This document shows positions 47,094-56,147 of a stretch of DNA of 64,000 nucleotides, piece after piece. The notes under the pieces were generated by a model, which saw only the letters and a program-made list of their open reading frames with translations, was not told the origin of the DNA and did no database searches. Every line of letters begins with the position of its first letter. The first letter of the stretch is position 1. Made by a program: the position numbers and the translations under genes. The stretch is from Frankia sp. QA3 (GTDB lineage: Bacteria; Actinomycetota; Actinomycetes; Frankiales; Frankiaceae): contig NZ_CM001489.1 in NCBI RefSeq assembly GCF_000262465.1, positions 6,449,222 to 6,513,221 of the forward strand, in the 5' to 3' direction.

Positions 47094-48161
47094 CTACAGG
47101 GTGGCCTGCAGAGACTTGATCGGCATGCTCAGGTCGGCGAGCATCTTCAGGTCGGACTCGGCCGGCCGGCCCAGCGTCGTCAGGTAGTTCCCGACGATCA
47201 CCGCGTTGATGCCACCGAGCATCCCCTGCGCCTCCAGGTCGCCCAGGGTGATCTCCCGGCCGCCCGAGTAGCGCAGGATCGTCCGGGGCAGGGCCAGGCG
47301 GAACGCGGCGATGGCGCGCAGCGCGTCGCGCGGCTCGACCGGCGGGTAGTCGCCGAAGGGCGTGCCCGGCCGCGGGTTGAGAAAGTTCAGCGGCACCTCG
47401 TCGGGCTCCAGGACGGCGAGCTGGGCGGCGAGCTCGGCCCGCTGCTCCAGCGACTCCCCGACTCCCAGGATCGCGCCGCAGCACAGCTCCATGCCGGCCG
47501 CGCGCACCATCTCGCAGGTCTCCCAGCGCTCCTCCCAGCTGTGGGTGGTGACGACCTTGGGGAAGTGCGAGCGGGACGTCTCGAGATTGTGGTTGTACCG
47601 GTGCACCCCGAGCTCGGTGAGCTCGTCGACCTGTTCCTGGGTCAGCATGCCCAGCGAACAGGCAATGTTGATCTCGACGGCCGCGCGGATGGCCGCGACC
47701 CCCTCGCGGACCTGGGACATGAGCCGGGCGTCGGGCCCGCGAACGGCCGCGACGATGCAGAACTCGGTGGCGCCGGTCGCCGCGGTCTGGCGGGCCGCCT
47801 CGACCAGCGAGGGCACGTCGAGCCACGCCGAGCGCACCGGCGAGTCGAACTTGCCCGACTGCGAGCAGAAGTGGCAGTCCTCCGGGCAGCCGCCCGTCTT
47901 CAGGCTGATGATGCCCTCGACCTCGACCTCCGGCCCGCACCAGCGCATCCGGACCTCGTGCGCGAGCGCCAGCGCCTCGTTGAGGTACTCGTCCGGCAGC
48001 CGCAGGACGGCGAGCACGCCCGCCTCGTCGAGTCCCCGCCCGCCCTCGAGCACCTCACGCCGGGCGTGGGCGAGCAGGGCGGCCGGGTCCGGCCCGGCGG
48101 CGGCCGGCGCCTGCGGGGACACCGTCGCCGAAACGGGGTGCGCGGTCACGGGTGCGGTCAC
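47094..48161 (-). CDS. bioB: Biotin synthase (radical SAM)
   Basis: The 355-residue enzyme has the radical-SAM cluster motif CPEDCHFC (C92, C96, C99), the second-cluster cysteine region FCIVAAVRGP, YNHNLETSRSHFPKV and the C-terminal GREITLGDLEAQG. It inserts sulfur into dethiobiotin. GTG 48161 was chosen because GGAGG lies about seven bases upstream; an upstream in-frame extension is low-complexity and crosses the 23-bp repeats. bioD lies 403 bases upstream, so bioB probably has its own promoter. bsaP and the biotinyl carrier protein lie downstream in convergent orientation. Confidence 0.95.
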   Translation of the reverse strand: MTAPVTAHPVSATVSPQAPAAAGPDPAALLAHARREVLEGGRGLDEAGVLAVLRLPDEYLNEALALAHEVRMRWCGPEVEVEGIISLKTGGCPEDCHFCSQSGKFDSPVRSAWLDVPSLVEAARQTAATGATEFCIVAAVRGPDARLMSQVREGVAAIRAAVEINIACSLGMLTQEQVDELTELGVHRYNHNLETSRSHFPKVVTTHSWEERWETCEMVRAAGMELCCGAILGVGESLEQRAELAAQLAVLEPDEVPLNFLNPRPGTPFGDYPPVEPRDALRAIAAFRLALPRTILRYSGGREITLGDLEAQGMLGGINAVIVGNYLTTLGRPAESDLKMLADLSMPIKSLQATL

Positions 48162-48255
48162 AGGGGGCCTCCAGGCGGGACGTCGGCAGGGGAAATGCGC
48201 TCGGTGCGGGGTTGACTCGTCGTCGGGTGGGCTGGTCGAACCAGCCTCTCGGGTC

Positions 48256-48324
48256 GGCTTGTCGGGTCTTCTCGGGTCGGCTTGTCGGGTCTTCTCGGGT
48301 CGGCTTGTCGGGTCTTCTCGGGTC
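48256..48324. repeat. 23-bp triplicate repeat in the bioB leader region
   Basis: GGCTTGTCGGGTCTTCTCGG plus GTC is repeated three times with no mismatch at 48256-48278, 48279-48301 and 48302-48324. It lies 95-163 bases upstream of the bioB start, in the 402-base gap to bioD, where I see no gene. The 23-base period is not a multiple of three. Confidence 0.95.
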
Positions 48325-48563
48325 AGCGTGTCGTCAGATCGGTCGGAGTGCGCATCCATTGTCGAACCCGGGCCCGTTCCGCCGCCTTGTTTTCCCGCGC
48401 GACGTCGGGCACGTTCGTCACCCGTCCGGCCCCTGGCGCGCTGAGCAGGCCGCCCTGCGCCGCCCCGTCACCGGCCACCGTCTCCCGCCGCCGCCCCGAC
48501 TCCCTCGCCTTTCCATAGGGACAATTCGGGCGCGCAGGGCTGTGGAAAGGCAAGGAAACGGCC

Positions 48564-49280
48564 TCACACGGGGTGGCGTTCACGGAACTGCTGTGCACGG
48601 AAGGTACCGCCGAGGGCGGGTTCGAGTGACTGCCGGGCCGTCGCGAGGAACTCGGGCCGGCCCAGCAGGGCGGCGCCCGCCGGCAGGGCCCCGGCCAGCG
48701 GCCGGCCGGCCAGCTCGGCCAGGTCGGCCAGGTTGCTGCGGCAGGCCAGATCCGGCTCGCGCGGCCAGGATCCGATCACGACGCCGGCGAGGTCGAGGCC
48801 GCGGTGGGCCAGCGCCTCCAGGGTCAGCGCGGTCGCGTTCAGCGCGCCGAGACCCGCCGTCGTCACGACGAGCACCGGCGCCGAGAGCAGCCGGGCGAGA
48901 TCGGCCAGGGTGGCGCCGTTGTCGTCGTAGCGCACCAGCAGCCCGCCGGCCCCCTCGACGAGGACGAGGTCGTGGTCGGTGGCGAGCTTGCCGATCCGGG
49001 CCGCCAGATCGCCGAGGTCGACGGCGGGCCGCCCGGCTCGGCGGGCGGCGGCCGCCGGGGCGAGCGGGTCGGGGTAGCGGGCCAGCTCGTGGACGTCGCT
49101 GATCCCGGCAAGGCTGGCGACCAGATCGACGTCTCCCAGCTCGTCCGGCCGCACCCCGGTCTGCGCCGGCTTGACCACCGCGACGGCGTGGCCCCGGTCG
49201 TGGGCGAGCGCGGCGAGCGCCGCGGTCACCACCGTCTTGCCGACCTCGGTGCCGGTGCCGGTGACCACCAGCAGCGTCAT
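48564..49280 (-). CDS. bioD: Dethiobiotin synthetase
   Basis: The 238-residue enzyme has the P-loop GTGTEVGKT (8-16), the VVKPAQTG switch with the substrate lysine near 36, and LVLVEGAGGLLVRYDDNG near 107, all typical of BioD. It closes the ureido ring of biotin with ATP and CO2. ATG 49280 overlaps the stop of bioF by four bases, so the two are translationally coupled. No bioA or bioH is seen in the window. Confidence 0.95.
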   Translation of the reverse strand: MTLLVVTGTGTEVGKTVVTAALAALAHDRGHAVAVVKPAQTGVRPDELGDVDLVASLAGISDVHELARYPDPLAPAAAARRAGRPAVDLGDLAARIGKLATDHDLVLVEGAGGLLVRYDDNGATLADLARLLSAPVLVVTTAGLGALNATALTLEALAHRGLDLAGVVIGSWPREPDLACRSNLADLAELAGRPLAGALPAGAALLGRPEFLATARQSLEPALGGTFRAQQFRERHPV

Positions 49281-50533
49281 CGGGCGAGCACCCCGGCGGC
49301 GGCGAACGCCTCGGTCGCGACTGCCAGGTCGGCGTCGCTGAGGTCGGCGCGGGCGGCCAGCCGCAGCCGGCTCGTGCCCGCGGGCACCGTCGGCGGCCGG
49401 AAGCAGCCGACGGCCACCCCGTGCGCCAGGCAGGTCGCCGCCGCGGCCACCGCGGGCTCCGGCTCGCCGACGACGACCGAGACGACCGCGCCGGCCGGGC
49501 GCGGTGCCCCGGTGAGCGCGGCGAGCTCGCCGGCCCGGCGCCGGACCGCGGCGGGCAGCTCCGGATGGGCCCGCAGGTGCACCAGCGCCGCCAGCGCCCC
49601 GCCGGCGCTCGCCGGGGCGAGGCCGGTGTCGAAGATGAAGGTGCGGGCCGTGTCGATGAGATGCTCGCGGACGGCCGTCGTGCCGAGAACCGCGCCACCC
49701 TGTCCGCCGAGCGCCTTCGACAGGGTGACCGTGGCCACCACGTCCGGCTGGCCGGCGAGCCCGGCGGCGGCCAGCGCGCCGCGCCCGCCCGGGCCGACCA
49801 CGCCGAGCCCGTGCGCCTCGTCGACGACGAGGACCGCGCCGTGCGCGCGGGCCGTGGCGTGCAGCTCGGCCAGGGGGGCGGCGTCGCCGTCGGCGGAGAA
49901 CACCGACTCGGTCACCACGAGCGCGCGGCGCCAGCCGCCGGCGGCGAGGGCGGCGGCCACGGCGGCGACGTCGCCGTGCGGGGTGACGGCCACCCGCGCC
50001 CGGGACAGCCGGCAGGCGTCGACGATCGAGGCGTGGTTGAGCGCGTCAGAGACGATCAGGTCACCGGGGCCGGCCAGCCCGGTCAGGCAGCCCAGGTTCG
50101 CCGTGTAGCCGGAGGAGAAGACCAGCGCCTCGGCAAAGCCCACGTGCTCGGCGAGGGCCGCCTCCAGCTCGCCGTGCAGGGCGGTCGACCCGGTCACCAG
50201 CCGGCTGCCGGTGGACCCCGTGCCCCACGCCCGCAGGGCGCGCGCAGCCCCCTCGACGACCGCGGGATGGCCGCCGAGACCGAGGTAGTCGTTGCCGGCG
50301 AGGTCGACGCGTAGCCGGGAGTCGCCCGCGGCCGGCGCCAGGGTGCGTGGGTGCAGCCGGCGGCGCAGGCCGGCGTCCTCCCGGGCCCGGGCATGATCGG
50401 CGAGCCAGGCGAGCGGATCGGCGGTGGGCGGCCCGCCGGTGGGCTCCGTGGTGGTATTCGCTACGCTCGTGGCGGTTTGCGACTCCATGCGCGTATCGGG
50501 AACCACGGCCGCGGTGGCGTTGTCGACGGTCAC
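49277..50533 (-). CDS. bioF: 8-amino-7-oxononanoate synthase
   Basis: The 418-residue PLP enzyme has DLAGNDYLGLGGHP near residue 77, STGSRLVTGSTALHGELEAAL near 108, VVDEAHGLGVVGPGGRG and the PLP lysine in TVTLSKALGGQGG. It condenses pimeloyl-thioester with alanine. The first 45 residues are Thr/Ala-rich and may not be translated (an inner ATG at 50488 is possible). It leads a bioF-bioD pair and is divergent from the pdtaS gene, 83 bases away. Confidence 0.93.
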   Translation of the reverse strand: MTVDNATAAVVPDTRMESQTATSVANTTTEPTGGPPTADPLAWLADHARAREDAGLRRRLHPRTLAPAAGDSRLRVDLAGNDYLGLGGHPAVVEGAARALRAWGTGSTGSRLVTGSTALHGELEAALAEHVGFAEALVFSSGYTANLGCLTGLAGPGDLIVSDALNHASIVDACRLSRARVAVTPHGDVAAVAAALAAGGWRRALVVTESVFSADGDAAPLAELHATARAHGAVLVVDEAHGLGVVGPGGRGALAAAGLAGQPDVVATVTLSKALGGQGGAVLGTTAVREHLIDTARTFIFDTGLAPASAGGALAALVHLRAHPELPAAVRRRAGELAALTGAPRPAGAVVSVVVGEPEPAVAAAATCLAHGVAVGCFRPPTVPAGTSRLRLAARADLSDADLAVATEAFAAAGVLAR

Positions 50534-50615
50534 GACGGCGAGCGTACGGGTCCGGACGGTACCGCGGGGGTGCCCGCCAGCTCACAGCCCCGGTCCGTCT
50601 GGCAGTCTGCGACCC

Positions 50616-52094
50616 GTGGGAACCCTCGCCGACATGCTGCGCGCGAGCACGGATCTCAGCGACGACGACATCGACCACCTGCACGCGCTCGTCGCGGACT
50701 GGGCTCTGCTCGCCGACCTCTCCTTCGCTGACCTGCTGCTCCTCGTGCCCGTCCGTTCCGGTTCGGGCTCGGGCCGGGGCCATACCAGCGGGACCGAGTT
50801 CCTCGTCGTGGCCCAGGTCCGACCCACGACCGGCCCGACCGCGTACCACAACGACGAGGTCGGCAGCGTCGTCATCAACCGGTGGGTGGTCCAGAACGCC
50901 TGGCGGGAACACCGCATCGCCCGCGAGGGCGAACCCGAGTGGGACGGCGGGGTGCCGGTGCGCACGGAGGCGATCCCGGTCCGCCACGGTGACGAGGTCA
51001 TCGCCGTGCTCGCCCGGGACACCAACCTGGTCAATCCTCGCACCCCCAGCGACCTGGAGTCCTCCTACCTACAGGGCGCGAACAACCTGGCCCTGATGGT
51101 CGCCGAGGGCGCCTTCCCGTTCCGCGGGAGCTCGGCCGAGCTGCCCGAGTCGCCCCGGGTCGGCGACGGGATGATGCGGCTGGACGGCGCCGGCAAAGTG
51201 ATCTTCGCCAGCCCGAACGCGCTGTCGGCGTACCGCCGGCTCGGATACACCGGCAACGTCACCGGTGAGGACCTGCGCACGGTGCACCGGGCGCTGAACC
51301 TGCCCGCGACCACGCCCGCCGTCTGGCACGCGATCGGCCGGCGCCGACCGGTGGAGGTCGAGGCCGCGGTCGGCAGCACGGTGGTGATGCTGCGGGCGAT
51401 CCCGCTGTTCCCCGGCGCCACGCGGGAGGTGCTCGTCCTCGTCCGGGACGTCTCGGACCTGCGCCGGCGGGAGGCGCTGCTGCTGAGCAAGGATGCCACG
51501 ATCCGTGAGATCCATCACAGGGTCAAGAACAATCTCCAGACGGTGGCCGCCCTGCTGCGGCTGCAGATGCGCCGTACCAAGGTCGACGAGGCGCGGTCGG
51601 CCCTGCGGGAGTCGGTGCGGCGGGTGACCTCGATCGCGGTCGTGCACGAGACGCTGTCGCAGAGCCTGGGAGAGAGCGTGCCGTTCGACGAGATCGCCGA
51701 CCAGATCACGTCGGTGACCGTCGACCTGGCGTCCACCGGCGCGCGGGCGAACACCCGCCGGTCGGGGTCCTTCGGGCGGCTGCCCGGCGAACTCGCCACC
51801 CCGCTGGCCCTTGTGCTTTCGGAGCTTCTGCAGAATGCTGTAGAACATGCGTTCGATGGCTCGGCGGGCTCGATCGAGATCCGCGTGCAGCGTGCGGTGG
51901 ACCGGCTCGACGTCGTCGTCGCCGACGACGGGGCCGGCCTGCCGGAGGACTTCCAGCTCGAGCACTCGCCCCGGCTGGGGCTGCAGATCGTCCGCCAGCT
52001 CGTGCTCGGTGAGATGCACGGCACCATCCGGTTGCAGGCCGGTCCGGAGCGAGGGACCGAGGCGCTCCTGTCCATCCCACTTTCTGAAAGTTGA
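50616..52094 (+). CDS. pdtaS: PdtaS-like sensor histidine kinase (HisKA_2/HWE)
   Basis: The 492-residue protein has an N-terminal GAF domain (RVRSGSGSG-type loop, VARDTNLVNPR), a PAS domain (MRLDGAGKVIFASPNALSAY) and the HisKA_2 phosphoacceptor IREIHHRVKNNLQTVAALL with H near 300. The ATPase part has ELLQNAVEHAF and ADDGAGLPEDF. Gene order with whiB1 next and biotinyl protein near fits PdtaS, which phosphorylates an ANTAR response regulator, PdtaR. PdtaR itself is not in the window. No membrane segment is present, consistent with a soluble sensor. GTG 50616 is the start. Confidence 0.9.
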   Translation: MGTLADMLRASTDLSDDDIDHLHALVADWALLADLSFADLLLLVPVRSGSGSGRGHTSGTEFLVVAQVRPTTGPTAYHNDEVGSVVINRWVVQNAWREHRIAREGEPEWDGGVPVRTEAIPVRHGDEVIAVLARDTNLVNPRTPSDLESSYLQGANNLALMVAEGAFPFRGSSAELPESPRVGDGMMRLDGAGKVIFASPNALSAYRRLGYTGNVTGEDLRTVHRALNLPATTPAVWHAIGRRRPVEVEAAVGSTVVMLRAIPLFPGATREVLVLVRDVSDLRRREALLLSKDATIREIHHRVKNNLQTVAALLRLQMRRTKVDEARSALRESVRRVTSIAVVHETLSQSLGESVPFDEIADQITSVTVDLASTGARANTRRSGSFGRLPGELATPLALVLSELLQNAVEHAFDGSAGSIEIRVQRAVDRLDVVVADDGAGLPEDFQLEHSPRLGLQIVRQLVLGEMHGTIRLQAGPERGTEALLSIPLSES

Positions 52095-52475
52095 GTGTTT
52101 AAGGTGCGCGCGCGGGGGTATCCCCCAGGATGTGTCCCTCGTTCGCGGTCGGTGTGGCGATGCGCCGCGCCCGTGGGTGGGGCTCGCGGCCGGCCGCCCG
52201 GGCGCCGCGGCGGGGGCCGAAAACATTACGGCCGCCCCGTCCGCGTCGCGCCGCATCGCTGCGGCGGACGCGCGGACAGAACGGCCGATGCTGCTGCCCG
52301 CCACCCCCGTGCCAGGGCACGGGTCATGGCGTGGCGTCGTGCGGGGACCGCTGTGGTCCGCCGATGGTGCGAGGTCCGGCGGGCAGGATCTACCGCGGGT
52401 GGTTGTGGTGATGCGGACGTGGCACGTCCTTCGTGCTCCCCGGTCCTTGGCGCTCGGCCACCGGGGGTCGAGCAC
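52095..52475. other. Gene-free stretch between pdtaS and whiB1
   Basis: No coding frame is convincing. GGGGGTATCCCCC at 52112-52124 could form a short hairpin ending the pdtaS transcript. Nothing else stands out. Confidence 0.4.
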
Positions 52476-52724
52476 TCAGGCGGTTCGCACCCGCAGACGG
52501 ACCTGGCGCTTGAGCGCCCGGCGTTCGTCCTCGCTCAATCCGCCCCAGACGCCGGAGTCCTGCCCGGTGTCCAGTGCCCAGTTCAGGCAGTCACTAGTGA
52601 CTGCGCACCGCGCGCAAACGGCCTTTGCCTCTTCGACCTGGCGTTCCGCCGGACCGGTAGTACCGATCGGGAAGAAGAGCTCGGGATCCTCGTCACGGCA
52701 GAGCGCTCTGTGGCGCCAGTCCAT
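52476..52724 (-). CDS. whiB1: WhiB1-type iron-sulfur transcription factor
   Basis: The 82-residue protein has the cluster cysteines C9, C37, C40 and C46, the SGVWGGLSEDERRALKR turn-helix near 57 and a basic C-terminus, the standard WhiB1 form. WhiB1 is an essential NO-sensitive regulator that binds SigA. ATG 52724 has AGGGAG upstream. The convergent pdtaS neighbour is as in mycobacteria. Unlike the protein at 13986 it has no AT-hook. Confidence 0.95.
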   Translation of the reverse strand: MDWRHRALCRDEDPELFFPIGTTGPAERQVEEAKAVCARCAVTSDCLNWALDTGQDSGVWGGLSEDERRALKRQVRLRVRTA

Positions 52725-53261
52725 GCGTCCAACTCCCTCTCTCGTCTCGGGCCACACTGCACATGAGACGCTTTGCGAGCCGCTACGGTTGTGCCGCGGA
52801 TGAAAATTAAATGAGCAGGATGTCTGCTCGGCCCCGGCGGCGGGCCGTGGAGCGGGTTCCTGGCTGTCGGTGAGCCCGGGTGCACGTGCATCCACCTCGG
52901 ACATTCGCCACCCTCCCACCGGAACGGGCAGGGGCGCAAGAACCTGCAACCGTCTTCACACCCTGTCTGGCCTGCACTTGTCCGGCAGGGACACAGATGG
53001 GCCACGGGGTGCGACCGTCTCCGACGGTTGCTGAAGCGCCACAGAAGTCCTGGTTGACAGGGGATGCGGTGGCATGACCCGACCGCCGTCGGGGCCGTCC
53101 GCAAGGCGCACGGCGGGTTCTTCCCGATCAAGCGACCGGGGTCATGCCATCTGGGCATCGGTGTTCCTCTGCGCGCATCCGGGTTACTCCGGCCGCGCTG
53201 GGCGGCGTCCTCCCCGCCTGCCATGACACGCTCGGCCCGCCGGAGATGGCAGGGTTGGGTC
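52725..53261. other. Upstream region of whiB1 and the second GDPD gene
   Basis: The gap of about 540 bases holds divergent promoters. A lower-GC patch (ATGAAAATTAAATGAG near 52800) probably lies in the whiB1 promoter. No palindromic CRP-type site or other operator could be fixed. Confidence 0.4.
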
Positions 53262-54041
53262 ATGGAGGTTCTCGGTCATCGCGGTAGCAGGATCCCCGGC
53301 CCGGAGAACACGGTCGAGGCGGTGGACGCGGCGCTGCGGGCCGGCGCGGACGGCGTCGAGATCGACGTCCGCCGCAGCGCCGACGGGGACCTGATGTGCG
53401 TGCACGACGCCCGGCTGTCCCGGCCCGCCGGGCGGGCGGTCGTCCGCCAATCCACCGAGGCGCTGCGCGCCCGGGGCATCCCGCTGCTCGACGAGATCCT
53501 CGAGGTCTGGGCCGGTCGCGGCCGGCTGATCTGCGAGATCAAGAACCAGCCCGGCCAGCCCGACTTCGACGCCCCGCGGGAGCGCACGGCGCGGGCCCTC
53601 GCCGAGCGGCTGCGTGCCCGGGGCTGGACGGGCCCTCGGCCCACCGTGGCCGACCTCGACGCCGGCGCCGGCGGCATCACCGTGTCGTCGTTCGACTGGT
53701 TCGCCATCGAGGCCCTGCGCGACGCGGAGCTGGCGGTCACGACGGCGTTCCTGACGATGCCGCGGATGTCCGTCAGCGGCGGCCTCGCCTACGCCCGGTC
53801 CGCGGGCCACGCCGAGCTGCACGCCCACACCAGCGCCGTGCTCGGCTCGCCGGACGCGGGCGCCCGCGCCCGGCAGGCCGGCGTGCGCCTGGTGACGTGG
53901 ACGGTCACCGCCGTCGACGCCGCGCGCCAGCTACGGGACGCAGGGGTTGCCGGGGCGATCTGCGACGACCCGGCCGAGGTCCGCCGAGCCCTCGGTGCCC
54001 CGGACGCCTCGCCCGGCGCGGGTGCGACGCAGGACGGCTGA
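53262..54041 (+). CDS. Glycerophosphodiester phosphodiesterase
   Basis: The 259-residue protein has the GDPD set: LGHRGSRIPGPENT (H6-R7, E15-N16), GVEIDVRRSADGDLMCVHDA with metal Glu/Asp near 33-46, CEIKNQPG near 92 and LVTWTVTAVDAAR near 217. It would release glycerol 3-phosphate from glycerophosphodiesters. No signal peptide is visible. ATG 53262 is preceded by AGGG. It differs from the other copy at 35851 (longer and with a CEIKN motif), so the two are not recent duplicates. Confidence 0.9.
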   Translation: MEVLGHRGSRIPGPENTVEAVDAALRAGADGVEIDVRRSADGDLMCVHDARLSRPAGRAVVRQSTEALRARGIPLLDEILEVWAGRGRLICEIKNQPGQPDFDAPRERTARALAERLRARGWTGPRPTVADLDAGAGGITVSSFDWFAIEALRDAELAVTTAFLTMPRMSVSGGLAYARSAGHAELHAHTSAVLGSPDAGARARQAGVRLVTWTVTAVDAARQLRDAGVAGAICDDPAEVRRALGAPDASPGAGATQDG

Positions 54042-54233
54042 GTCGAGACGGGCCGCCGCCGGCCAGGCAGCGCGCAGATCGTGCAGAGGGATAAATACAG
54101 CATTTCGGGCACAAGCCGTACCCGGATCTCGGCACGACTCCGTACACGAACGATCACGGGAGGAACGCGGTGGACCGGGTACGGCCGACCCACGGTGGGC
54201 CGGAGCCGAGCGGTCAGGCGGAAAGCCGGGCGG

Positions 54234-55229
54234 TCAGGCGATGACGCGCAGGGCGTGCGGGTGGTGGGTGAGCGCGACCTCGGCGTATTCGCCGAGATAC
54301 TCGCCGTCCATCTGCAGCGGCAGCGGGTGATCCGCGAGGAACCGCATCGTGGCCGCGTCGTGGCGGCGCACGACGTTGCGCCCGCGCGGGCCGCGCCCGT
54401 CCCCCAGGATCTGCGAGGCCGTGCGCAGCACGCTGGACAGCCGCACCCGGCGCAGCGCCAGCAGGTCCAGCCCGGTGTCGAACGACGCCTCCGGGCAGGC
54501 CAGCACGGGGCGGGAGTTCAGGTAGGTCCACGGGCGGGTGTTGCAGACGATGCCGAGGGCGATGCGCTCCTCGGCGCTCTCGGCTGCCTCGCCGTCAGCC
54601 GCATTCCCGCCAGCCACGGCCCCGGTGGGAAGGCTGTGGGCGTCGGTCGTCTCCAAGGTGATGGGCGAGGCGCCCCGGTCGGCGCCGCGGGTCACCTGGC
54701 CCGCCGCCGTCCGCAGGAACAGACCGGCGGTGTTACGCCGGCCCTTGCGCCGCTTCTCCTCGGCCCGCGCGACCACCCGCGCGTCCAGGCCGATGCCGAA
54801 GCAGAACGTGAACCAGCGGCTCTCGCCGCCGTACTCGGCCTGGCCGAGGCTGATCCGACGGCTGCGCCCCTCGCGCAGCGCGTCCAGCAGCTCGCCGGTT
54901 GCCTCGACCGGCGAGGCCGAATATCCCAGGGCGCGGGCGAACACGTTCGTGCTGCCGCCCGGCACCACCGCGAGCGCCGGCCCGTCCTGGAGCGGGCCGT
55001 TCTGGAGCAGCCCGTTGGTGATCTCATTGACGGTGCCGTCCCCGCCGAGCGCGATCACCACGTCGACGCCGAGTTCGACGGCCCGCGCCCCCAGCTCGAC
55101 CCCGTGGCCCCGGCCCTTGGTGAACACGGTCTCCATGGCAACGTCCGCCGCAAGCGCGCTGGCGAGGACGTCACGAACACGTTCGGTTGTGGTGGTGGCG
55201 ACGGGGTTGACGACCAGCAGCCCTCGCAT
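54234..55229 (-). CDS. Diacylglycerol kinase-like lipid kinase
   Basis: The 331-residue protein has the DAGK catalytic pattern: LLVVNPVATTTTERV at the start, DVVIALGGDGTVNEITNG near 58 with the GGDGT nucleotide loop, and VVPGGSTNVFARALG near 85. The C-terminal domain contains LGIVCNTRPWTYLNS and a final DGEYLGEYAEVALTH. Such enzymes phosphorylate diacylglycerol or a related lipid alcohol. ATG 55229 places the conserved VVNP motif at residue 5. It lies alone, divergent from the repeat array and membrane gene at 55433-56088. Confidence 0.88.
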   Translation of the reverse strand: MRGLLVVNPVATTTTERVRDVLASALAADVAMETVFTKGRGHGVELGARAVELGVDVVIALGGDGTVNEITNGLLQNGPLQDGPALAVVPGGSTNVFARALGYSASPVEATGELLDALREGRSRRISLGQAEYGGESRWFTFCFGIGLDARVVARAEEKRRKGRRNTAGLFLRTAAGQVTRGADRGASPITLETTDAHSLPTGAVAGGNAADGEAAESAEERIALGIVCNTRPWTYLNSRPVLACPEASFDTGLDLLALRRVRLSSVLRTASQILGDGRGPRGRNVVRRHDAATMRFLADHPLPLQMDGEYLGEYAEVALTHHPHALRVIA

Positions 55230-55432
55230 GCCTCTACCGTAGTCCGCCCGCCCATCCCGGGCGGCGGCTGGGAAAACTCTCACATCGGTGAAACCGGGGG
55301 GTCTGGGCGCCCGCGCCATCGCGACCGCCGGATCCCGGTCCCGGCCACCGATCGGTATCAATCGTCCTGATCGGGCGTGCGGGGGAGTCGCGTGACGCGA
55401 ACGGCGAGGTGCCCCGCCCGCCGGCCTTGGAG

Positions 55433-55536
55433 GGACCGGTCTGGCGCTTAGGGGGACCGGTCTGGCGCTTAGGGGGACCGTTCTGGCGCTTAGGGGGACC
55501 GGTCTGACCTTTCGGGAGACCGGTCTGACCTTTCGG
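55433..55536. repeat. Five-unit 21-bp repeat with phased GACCGGTC palindromes
   Basis: GACCGGTC begins at 55434, 55455, 55497 and 55518, and as GACCGTTC at 55476, giving an exact 21-bp period. The rest of the unit is TGGCGCTTAGGG in the first three and TGACCTTTCGGG in the last two. The array ends 19 bases before the ATG of the downstream membrane gene. An even two-helical-turn spacing would place identical palindromes on one face of the DNA. Confidence 0.9.
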
Positions 55537-55554
55537 GGACGTAGTGTCAGGACC

Positions 55555-56088
55555 ATGGGATCCACGAGCCGTCCCGAGCGGCCGGCCGGCGGCCGGTTCG
55601 ACGGGCTGCGCGAGGCCGCGCGCACGGCGTCCGTGCCGGCCTGGGTGGCCAGCGTCCTGCTCGCCGCCGAGGCGCTCGTCCTGCTGGCGCTGGGCGTCCT
55701 GCAGGTGCTGCGCGGATTCGGCTCCGACATCGATGACGTCGGGCGCGCCGAGACCGGCGGGGTGCTCGCGATCCTCGGTGCCGCGGGCGTGGCGGTGCTG
55801 GCCGCGGGAGTGCTGCGGCGCGGCGCGTCCTACCGGTCGCCCACGCTCGTCGTCCAGATCCTGTGCCTGCCGGTGGCGTGGGGGTTGTTGCAGGCCGGCG
55901 ACTACGGCTACGGCATCCCGCTGCTCGTCGTCCCGCTCGTGATCGTCGTGGCCCTGCTGGCCTCGGGTGGGTTCGGTCCGTCGGCGCCCGACGCCCGCGG
56001 CCCCGCTACCCCCGTGGGGCGGGACGAGGACGGGGATGCAGGCCGCAGCGACGGCCGGCGCGTCCCCCGCGGGCCGCGGCGTCCCTGA
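55555..56088 (+). CDS. Small multi-span membrane protein
   Basis: The 177-residue protein has four hydrophobic segments between residues 28 and 140 (WVASVLLAAEALVLLALGVL, GGVLAILGAAGVAVLAAGVL, TLVVQILCLPVAWGLLQAG, LLVVPLVIVVALLASGG) and basic/acidic soluble ends. I recognise no named family. The ATG at 55555 lies 19 bases after the phased 21-bp repeat array, which therefore sits where its promoter or leader must be. It converges on sigF with about 60 bases between. Confidence 0.7.
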   Translation: MGSTSRPERPAGGRFDGLREAARTASVPAWVASVLLAAEALVLLALGVLQVLRGFGSDIDDVGRAETGGVLAILGAAGVAVLAAGVLRRGASYRSPTLVVQILCLPVAWGLLQAGDYGYGIPLLVVPLVIVVALLASGGFGPSAPDARGPATPVGRDEDGDAGRSDGRRVPRGPRRP

Positions 56089-56147
56089 TCGGCGTCGACT
56101 CTTAGGCGGCGTCGACTCTTAGGCGGCGCGCCAGCCGGCCGTCGGGG

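Noticed and set aside
52097..52119. A SigF promoter (GTTT ... GGGTAT) after pdtaS
   Set aside because: The spacer is only 13 bases, GGGTAT is part of a short palindrome, and no plus-strand gene follows.
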